A DNA stretch of 15,409 bases, taken from contig JAAZDH010000358.1 of the NCBI GenBank assembly GCA_012512865.1, forward strand, positions 1 to 15,409. Reading direction: 5' to 3'. How positions within the stretch are numbered: position 1 is the stretch's first letter; each line of letters starts with the position of its first letter. Shown one piece after another: positions 7,028-12,234 of the stretch. A program made the translations under genes and the position numbers. The notes below the pieces were generated by a model. It saw only the letters and a list, made by a program, of their open reading frames with translations, searched no databases and was not told where the DNA came from. The DNA is from Clostridiaceae bacterium. GTDB taxonomy: Bacteria; Bacillota; Clostridia; Acetivibrionales; DUMC01.

Positions 7028-7867
7028 TTGAAGCAGCTGGCACGCCTATTAAAAAATAGTGCAATAATACTGTTGCTTGTTACTATTGTATTATTGATCA
7101 TGATGGGGATGTCCTACTCAAACAGGGATATACTGAAAACTGCCAGGAATATTGTAACTGTTCCATTATCACCGCTCCAAAAATTTTTTTTGTCTACGGG
7201 GAAAAATATCGAGCATTTTTTTTCCACTTTCAAGCAGCTAAAAACTTTAAAAGATGAAAATGAGAAACTGAAAATTAGAATAAATGAACTGGAAAAGGAA
7301 AACAGGGAACTTATCGAATACAGGGATAAAGTTGAAGAGTTAAAGGAAGCATTGAAACTAAAATCACAATTTGAAGATTATGAAGTGATAGGTGCCAATA
7401 TAATAGCCATAGATGCAGGCAACTGGTTTAATATATTTACAATTGATGTTGGCAAGAAAGACGGTATTGATGTTGATTACCCGGTTATTACAAGCACAAG
7501 GGGACTTGTAGGCAGGGTTTTAAGTGCGGATTTGACTTCTTCCAAGGTCTTGTCAATTATTGACGAAGATAGTGTTGTAAGCTGTTGGCTCTCAAAAAGC
7601 GGGGACGGGCATGTAATAGTTAAAGGGGATTTAACGTTGGAAGAAGAAGGGCTTTGCATTGTGCAAAACATTCCTTTTAATTTGGACATAGCTGTTGGCG
7701 ATGTGGTTGAAACATCAGGGTTGGGAGGCATATATCCCAAGGGAATCCTTGTGGGAAAGGTAAGCGAAATAAGGCAGGCAGACGGTGACCTGGACAGGTA
7801 TGGCATCGTAGAGCCGGAGGTTGATTTCAAGAGGCTCCGGGAAGTGTTCGTGCTAAAAAAGAAATGA
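7028..7867 (+). CDS. mreC: Rod-shape protein MreC
   Basis: A bitopic membrane protein that links MreB to the wall-synthesis enzymes outside the membrane. The 279 residues show a short cytoplasmic N-terminus, one membrane helix at about 11-30 (AIILLLVTIVLLIMMGMS), a long coiled coil at about 66-118 rich in K/E/L heptads (LKDENEKLKIRINELEKE) and the two-lobed beta domain with VITSTRGLVGRVL and ETSGLGGIYPKGILVGKV. The start is a TTG at 7028, eleven bases after GGAGGG (7011-7016); an earlier TTG at 7020 runs into a stop after three codons. The gene is followed by an 81-99 base purine-rich spacer before mreD, unusually long for an mre operon. Confidence 0.95.
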   Translation: MKQLARLLKNSAIILLLVTIVLLIMMGMSYSNRDILKTARNIVTVPLSPLQKFFLSTGKNIEHFFSTFKQLKTLKDENEKLKIRINELEKENRELIEYRDKVEELKEALKLKSQFEDYEVIGANIIAIDAGNWFNIFTIDVGKKDGIDVDYPVITSTRGLVGRVLSADLTSSKVLSIIDEDSVVSCWLSKSGDGHVIVKGDLTLEEEGLCIVQNIPFNLDIAVGDVVETSGLGGIYPKGILVGKVSEIRQADGDLDRYGIVEPEVDFKRLREVFVLKKK

Positions 7868-7940
7868 AATAAGAAAAAAGAACAAGAAAAAAGGAATAAA
7901 AAAGAAATAAAATAAAGAGGAGCAAAAAAGGAATAAGCCG
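7868..7940 (+). repeat. Purine-rich low-complexity spacer between mreC and mreD
   Basis: About 70 bases consist almost only of A and G with a few T, in units such as CAAGAAAAAAGGAATAAAAAAG. The same string, in slightly changed form, appears again after minC (9262-9290), so the two spacers probably share an origin. There is no terminator or promoter in it. Confidence 0.7.
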
Positions 7941-7966
7941 GGGAAAAATTGACAAGAGAGAAGTCC

Positions 7967-8485
7967 ATGAGGAAAAAAATTATCTTTAATGTAGCAAGTA
8001 TTTTTATTTTAATACTTGTGCAGACAACTATTCTGGATTATATTAAAATTAAAGGTATTAAACCTAACCTGGTGCTTATATATGTCATATGCATGTCGAT
8101 ATTGGAAGGCAGCAAGGAAGGAGCTGTCATAGGCTTTTTTTCAGGGTTGTTGCAAGACATAGTATCAGGTAAAATACTGGGGCTTTATTCATTATTCAGT
8201 ATGTACCTGGGGGCAATTGTCGGATTTGCAAGCAAAAAGTTGTATAAAGACAATATCCTGGTTGTTGTGGTGTTTACTTTTTTTTTGACAGGATTTTACG
8301 AATGCGGGGTGTATTTCGCGGGCAAAATCGGGGATTTGCAAAGCCAGCACTTCCTCTATTTTCTTAAATGGCGGGCATTCCCCGAAGCTTTATATAACAG
8401 TGTTTTTTCCATGTTGATGTATTTTTTGCTGCTTAGGATAAATGCAAGGATTAACCTTGAGAGCAGAACGACAAAGATGTATTAG
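7967..8485 (+). CDS. mreD: Rod-shape protein MreD
   Basis: An integral membrane partner of MreC in the elongation complex. With the ATG at 7967 it has 172 residues and about five hydrophobic segments: near residues 5-25 (IIFNVASIFILILVQTTIL), 34-70, 75-92, 100-120 and 145-163. The middle contains GFFSGLLQDIVSGKILGLYS, the most recognisable MreD segment. The start is uncertain: a TTG at 7949 would add six residues and sits about five bases after a GGGG, while the ATG has a weaker GAGAG at suitable distance and gives a more typical N-terminus (MRKKIIFNV). Neither MrdA-type penicillin-binding protein nor RodA follows; minC begins 56 bases later. Confidence 0.9.
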   Translation: MRKKIIFNVASIFILILVQTTILDYIKIKGIKPNLVLIYVICMSILEGSKEGAVIGFFSGLLQDIVSGKILGLYSLFSMYLGAIVGFASKKLYKDNILVVVVFTFFLTGFYECGVYFAGKIGDLQSQHFLYFLKWRAFPEALYNSVFSMLMYFLLLRINARINLESRTTKMY

Positions 8486-8541
8486 AATTGTGTATCGATA
8501 ATTATTTACCAATCAACAGGTTTATTTTGGGGGTAAACATT

Positions 8542-9234
8542 ATGGAGGACAACAACAATATAGTTTTTAAGGCAACAAACAATGGCCTTATTCTTATAAT
8601 GAACGAATCTGATGATTTTGAAAAAATATACGGGCAAGTGGAAAAAAGGCTTAATGCTGCAGGCAGGTTTTTTAAAGGTTCATCCCTTGCAGTAAGGTAT
8701 AGGGGGAAAAAATTCACGGAAGATGAAGAAGAGAAGCTTCGCCGATTGATGGAAGAAAAAACCGAGGCTGAAATAAAAAGCTTTGAAGAAGATAAGGGTT
8801 ATGACGTGAAGATTCCCGATAAAAATTTTGAAATTGAGGAGAATGATGAACCTGGACAATATTTCAGCAGTTTTTATTTTAGGGATATAGAGGAGGGAAT
8901 AACAAGGTTTTACAAGGGTACAGTGCGCTCGGGCCAATTGATTAGTTTTAACGGCAACGTGGTTATACTGGGGGATGTTAATCCGGGGGCTGAAATACAA
9001 GCGGCAGGCAATATTATTGTGCTGGGATACCTGAGAGGAATCGTTCATGCAGGCATGGACGGTAATAAGGAGGCTGTTGTTGTGGCACTTAATCTGCAGC
9101 CTGTACAATTGCGGATTGCAAATATTATAACCCGTCCTCCCGATGGAACGGAAAACAAGGGAGCGATAGTACCTGAAATAGCTTATATCAAGGATGACCA
9201 GGTATACATCGAGAGGCTTTTGCCCCAAAGATAA
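8542..9234 (+). CDS. minC: Septum site-determining protein MinC
   Basis: The FtsZ-polymerisation inhibitor of the Min system, brought to the membrane by MinD. It has 230 residues from the ATG at 8542, which follows GGGGGT at about nine bases; an upstream in-frame TTG at 8488 has no good ribosome binding site. The N-terminal FtsZ-interacting domain (about 1-100) is diverged, as usual. The C-terminal beta-helix domain (about 125-230) is well conserved: GTVRSGQLISFNGNVVILGD, then NPGAEIQAAGNIIVLGYLRG and VHAGMDGN, with the RSGQ motif involved in MinD binding. It ends in a 280-base gap made of degenerate repeats and a new promoter for minD. Confidence 0.95.
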   Translation: MEDNNNIVFKATNNGLILIMNESDDFEKIYGQVEKRLNAAGRFFKGSSLAVRYRGKKFTEDEEEKLRRLMEEKTEAEIKSFEEDKGYDVKIPDKNFEIEENDEPGQYFSSFYFRDIEEGITRFYKGTVRSGQLISFNGNVVILGDVNPGAEIQAAGNIIVLGYLRGIVHAGMDGNKEAVVVALNLQPVQLRIANIITRPPDGTENKGAIVPEIAYIKDDQVYIERLLPQR

Positions 9235-9345
9235 TAAAAGATAGTACAAGAAAGGGATAATACAAGAAAAAAGACAATGGAATAAAAAAGATAATGCGAG
9301 AAAAAAGATGGGACAGGCAAAAGATAGCACAGGCGGAAAAGCAAG
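9235..9345 (+). repeat. Degenerate 16-18-base tandem repeat after minC
   Basis: Six purine-rich units in a row begin GATA/GACA: GATAGTACAAGAAAGG (9240), GATAATACAAGAAAAAA (9256), GACAATGGAATAAAAAA (9273), GATAATGCGAGAAAAAA (9290), GATGGGACAGGCAAAA (9307) and GATAGCACAGGCGGAAAA (9323). The rest of the gap (to about 9440) is A-rich without clear structure. The units are too short, too varied and unspaced for a CRISPR array. They resemble the spacer between mreC and mreD. Confidence 0.7.
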
Positions 9346-9450
9346 GCATGCTGGAGAGCAAAGGATAAAAATGCAGCATAATGAAAAATAAAGAAAAATA
9401 TAGTATAATAAAGTATTATGGCGAAATAGACGAATAATATGTCGTAAAGA

Positions 9451-9479
9451 TTGACAAATTGACAAAACAAATATATATT
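9451..9479 (+). promoter_or_regulatory. Promoter of minD-minE-mgsA
   Basis: A perfect TTGACA (9451-9456) and TATATT (9474-9479) are separated by 17 bases. A second perfect TTGACA starts eight bases later (9459-9464) with a weaker TCTAAG 17 bases on (9482-9487), so two overlapping promoters are possible. The minD ribosome binding site (GGGAGGT, 9500-9506) lies just downstream. This separates minDE control from minC. Confidence 0.7.
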
Positions 9480-9514
9480 TTTCTAAGACGGACATATATG
9501 GGAGGTTAATTGTA

Positions 9515-10315
9515 ATGGGAGAAGTCATAGTGATTACTTCCGGAAAAGGCGGTGTAGGAAAAACGACAACAGTTGCAAACGTCGGGACCGGCCTTGCCCT
9601 TCGGAATAAGAAAGTTGTACTCATGGATGCGGATATAGGTTTGAGGAACCTAGACCTGGTGATGGGGCTTGAAAACAGGGTTGTATTTGACCTCGTAGAC
9701 GTAGTGGAAGGAAGATGTAAATTAAGAAATGCTCTGGTGAAAGATAAGAGATTTGAAGGGCTTTTCCTCCTGCCTGCAGCCCAGACAAGGGATAAAACTG
9801 CATTGAAGCCCGAGCAGATGATCAAGCTTTGCGAAGAATTGAGGAAAGAATATGATTATACATTGATTGACTGTCCAGCCGGGATTGAACAGGGCTTTCA
9901 CAATGCTGTTGTTGGTGCCGACAGGGCTATCGTGGTTACCACTCCTGAAGTCTCCGCGGTAAGGGATGCAGATAGGGTCATAGGACTTCTTGAAGCGAAA
10001 GAATTAAGGAATCCACGCCTCTTGATAAACAGGATCAGGGTCGAAATGGTAAAACGCGGTGAAATGATGAGCATAGAAGATGTTAAAGATATATTGGCCG
10101 TTGACTTGATAGGTATAGTGCCGGATGATGAAAAAATCGTAGTATCCACTAACAGGGGCGAGCCTATTATATCAGATCAAAAATCATTGGCAGGACAAGC
10201 TTACAGGAACATTGCGCAACGTATAGATGGTGAAGATGTGCCATTTCTCAACCTGGAAGATGATGAAGGTTTTGTTTTTAAATTAAAGAAACTATTAGGC
10301 ATCAAAACTACCTGA
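9515..10315 (+). CDS. minD: Septum site-determining ATPase MinD
   Basis: A membrane-binding ParA/MinD-type ATPase that recruits MinC and, with MinE, can form a dynamic pattern placing the septum at mid-cell. It has 266 residues. The deviant Walker A GKGGVGKTTT spans 10-19 with the signature Lys11 and Lys16; it is followed by DADIGLRNLDLVMGLENR and the later DCPAGIE Walker-B-like segment. The C-terminus (FVFKLKKLLGIK, about 253-265) is the amphipathic membrane-targeting helix typical of MinD. The ATG follows GGGAGGT at eight bases and a strong promoter. minE starts 14 bases after the stop. Confidence 0.97.
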   Translation: MGEVIVITSGKGGVGKTTTVANVGTGLALRNKKVVLMDADIGLRNLDLVMGLENRVVFDLVDVVEGRCKLRNALVKDKRFEGLFLLPAAQTRDKTALKPEQMIKLCEELRKEYDYTLIDCPAGIEQGFHNAVVGADRAIVVTTPEVSAVRDADRVIGLLEAKELRNPRLLINRIRVEMVKRGEMMSIEDVKDILAVDLIGIVPDDEKIVVSTNRGEPIISDQKSLAGQAYRNIAQRIDGEDVPFLNLEDDEGFVFKLKKLLGIKTT

Positions 10316-10329
10316 AAAGGAGAATAATC

Positions 10330-10608
10330 ATGATTCTGGATTTTTTCAGCTTTTTTACGAGGCCAAAAGCGTCAAAGGAAATCGCAAAAGAAAGGTTAAA
10401 ACTCGTGTTGATTCACGATAGGGCCAACGTATCACCTCAATTCCTGGAAATGATAAAGAGTGAAATCATGAAAGTTATAACAAATTATATTGATATTGAC
10501 GAGAGTGCCCTTGACATACAACTTACCCGGACCAAGAGCGAAGACGGGGAAAGTATTGTGCCGGCATTGGTGGCGAATATTCCCATAAAAAGCATAAAAC
10601 AAAAATAA
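10330..10608 (+). CDS. minE: Cell division topological specificity factor MinE
   Basis: The regulator that stimulates MinD ATPase and displaces MinC, giving the Min oscillation or gradient. The 92-residue protein has the N-terminal membrane-binding segment ILDFFSFF (2-9), the anti-MinCD helix RLKLVLIHDR (22-31) and the C-terminal topological domain with LEMIKSEIMKVITNYIDID. Length and motifs are normal. Translation starts at an ATG preceded by AAGGAG. Its presence means that this organism uses a MinCDE system rather than relying on DivIVA/MinJ alone as B. subtilis does. Confidence 0.95.
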   Translation: MILDFFSFFTRPKASKEIAKERLKLVLIHDRANVSPQFLEMIKSEIMKVITNYIDIDESALDIQLTRTKSEDGESIVPALVANIPIKSIKQK

Positions 10609-10641
10609 TGAAACGAACACCAAGGAATCAGGCTGATATTT

Positions 10642-11040
10642 ATGAATATAGCATTGGTTGCACATGACAAGAAAAAGGAATTAATGGTTGATTTTTGCAT
10701 TGCTTATAAATTCATACTTCAAAAACATAATTTATATGCAACAGGCACTACCGGGACAATTATTGCCGAAGAAACAGGTTTAAATGTATATAAATTCTTC
10801 CCCGGCCCCCTTGGAGGAGCTCAACAGATAGAGGGCAGGGTTGCTTGCAATGAAATAGACATGGTCATTTTTTTCAGGGACCCTTCAACTTCCCAGGAGT
10901 ATGAACCTGACGTAAACCCGATTCTCAGGCTTTGCGATTTGAATAACATACCCATAGCAACAAACATTGCTACTGCAGAGATATTAATAAAGGGGCTCGA
11001 AAGGGGCGACCTTGGGTGGAGGGAACTGGTAAACAGGTAG
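10642..11040 (+). CDS. mgsA: Methylglyoxal synthase homologue with altered active site
   Basis: Homologue of the enzyme that converts dihydroxyacetone phosphate to methylglyoxal and phosphate. The 132-residue protein keeps the fold signatures IALVAHDKKK (His8, E. coli His19), LYATGTTG (32-38), PGPLGG (54-59), FFRDP (77-81, Asp80 = E. coli Asp91) and EPDV (Asp90 = E. coli Asp101), followed by NIPIATNIATAEILI. However, the GGDQQ motif with the catalytic base Asp71 of E. coli reads GGAQQ here (Ala60, codon GCT), and the position equal to His98 is Tyr87 (codon TAT). Each differs from the usual residue by one base. The normal reaction is therefore in doubt, and another role is possible. It is 20 residues shorter than the E. 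coli enzyme. It follows minE by 33 bases with only a weak ribosome binding site, and seems to be the last gene of the unit; no terminator hairpin is visible. Confidence 0.88.
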   Translation: MNIALVAHDKKKELMVDFCIAYKFILQKHNLYATGTTGTIIAEETGLNVYKFFPGPLGGAQQIEGRVACNEIDMVIFFRDPSTSQEYEPDVNPILRLCDLNNIPIATNIATAEILIKGLERGDLGWRELVNR

Positions 11041-11097
11041 CAGGCAGGTAAACATGTATAAGAATGTAAGCGGGGGGCAGGCAAGCAACCAAGCGAG

Positions 11098-11153
11098 CTG
11101 GCAAGTATAAACAAGCAAACATAAACTAGCAAACGCAAACAAGCAAATATGGA
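11098..11153 (+). repeat. Degenerate 14-base tandem repeat after mgsA
   Basis: Four consecutive 14-base units: CTGGCAAGTATAAA (11098), CAAGCAAACATAAA (11112), CTAGCAAACGCAAA (11126) and CAAGCAAATATGGA (11140). Less regular related sequence (CAGGCAAGCAACCA) precedes them from 11078. This fills the gap between the converging mgsA and glycosyltransferase genes. Confidence 0.7.
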
Positions 11154-11172
11154 CGGGAAAGCGAGGAGGGAA

Positions 11173-12147
11173 TCAGCTTTCCGGTATCCTGCTTTCAACC
11201 CTTTCCGCCACGATGTACCGCGGCCTTCCTTTTACCTCCTCGTAAATCTTGGCGATGTATGTTCCGATTATACCAAGGCTTATCATCAAGGCGCTTCCGA
11301 TTACCAGGAGAAGAAGGATAACCGTTGTAAAGCCGCTGTAGGCTATTCCCCTTAGTTTCATGTACAGGGTTTGGACGCCAAGTATTAATGAACCAAGCAA
11401 AAAAATCAAGCCCATGATGGTAACTATTTGAAGGGGCAGCGACGAAAAGGATGTAATAGCGTTTATTGCAAGCTTGAACAGCTTGAAAAGCGACCACTTT
11501 GATTCCCCGAAAGCCCTGTTTTTAGTGCTGAAGGGGATACTTACGCGCTTGAATCCAACCCATGCGGACATACCCCTGAAAAAGGTATTCCTCTCATTCA
11601 TGCTTCGCCATGCCTGGAGGACCTTTTTATCCAATAGCTTGAAATCGGAAGCCTGCTTTATATCAAACCCTGAAAATTTGCTTAATATGCTGTAAAAAAG
11701 GGAAGCCCCCACCTTGTTGACAAGGTTTTCCTGGGGCCGTAAGGCCTTGACCCCTTCAACTACTTCATATCCATCTTCCTTCCAAAGGCGAACCATCTCG
11801 GGAATCAGTTCCGGGGGATGTTGGAGGTCTGAATCCATTATAATGCAAGCATCTCCGCTTGCGGCTTCCAATCCTGCGCAAAGGGCCGCTTCCTTGCCAA
11901 AATTCCTGCTGAGCCTTAATGCCTTGATTCCGGGATATGACTCGGCCAGCTTTTGTAAAACTTGCCAGGTGTTATCCGTGGAACCATCATCAATGAGTAT
12001 AACCTCATACCTTATCCCCGTCTTTAAAATGTAGTTCCTGATGATACCAATATTCTCGAAAATCCAGGGTTCCTCGTTGTAAACGGGAATCACCACGGTT
12101 AGCAATGAATCACTCATTCCTGGTCTATAAATCCTAGTCCTATCCAT
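11173..12147 (-). CDS. GtrB/CsbB-like family 2 glycosyltransferase
   Basis: A membrane-anchored glycosyltransferase expected to load a sugar from a nucleotide donor onto a polyprenyl phosphate at the cytoplasmic face. The 324 residues begin with the GT-A domain: TVVIPVYNEE (17-26), the nucleotide-binding IDDGSTDNT (52-60), the metal-binding MDSDLQHPP (104-112) and a SDFKLLDKKV segment. Two membrane helices follow, near 235-262 and 270-295, before a basic tail (KGRPRYIV); this is the DPM1/GtrB layout. The ATG at 12147 is 21 bases from AAGGAG; a second ATG at 12117 gives the more usual N-terminus (MSDSLLTVVIP) but lacks a well-spaced site, so the start is uncertain. It lies 87 bases downstream of the yfhO-like gene on the same strand. 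The sugar and the final acceptor cannot be read from sequence. Confidence 0.92.
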   Translation of the reverse strand: MDRTRIYRPGMSDSLLTVVIPVYNEEPWIFENIGIIRNYILKTGIRYEVILIDDGSTDNTWQVLQKLAESYPGIKALRLSRNFGKEAALCAGLEAASGDACIIMDSDLQHPPELIPEMVRLWKEDGYEVVEGVKALRPQENLVNKVGASLFYSILSKFSGFDIKQASDFKLLDKKVLQAWRSMNERNTFFRGMSAWVGFKRVSIPFSTKNRAFGESKWSLFKLFKLAINAITSFSSLPLQIVTIMGLIFLLGSLILGVQTLYMKLRGIAYSGFTTVILLLLVIGSALMISLGIIGTYIAKIYEEVKGRPRYIVAERVESRIPES

Positions 12148-12234
12148 TTAAACTAACTTTTGTTTCCGCTCCTTTCCTGGTTACCTGCAAGACATTTTAG
12201 CATATGTATCGGGAAATATAACTGTCTTAAGGGA

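Noticed and set aside
9235..9345. Possible CRISPR array
   Set aside because: Units are 16-18 bases, degenerate and directly abutting, with no spacers of uniform length and no cas genes nearby.
8680..9825. 381-codon reading frame antisense to minC and minD
   Set aside because: It overlaps two well-supported genes and the low-complexity gap; its Phe/Leu/Ser/Tyr-rich composition is what the complement of purine-rich sequence yields.
11156..11182. Hairpin GGAAAGC/GCTTTCC at the glycosyltransferase stop codon as a terminator
   Set aside because: The stem is only seven bases and no U-rich run follows on either strand; it may be chance.
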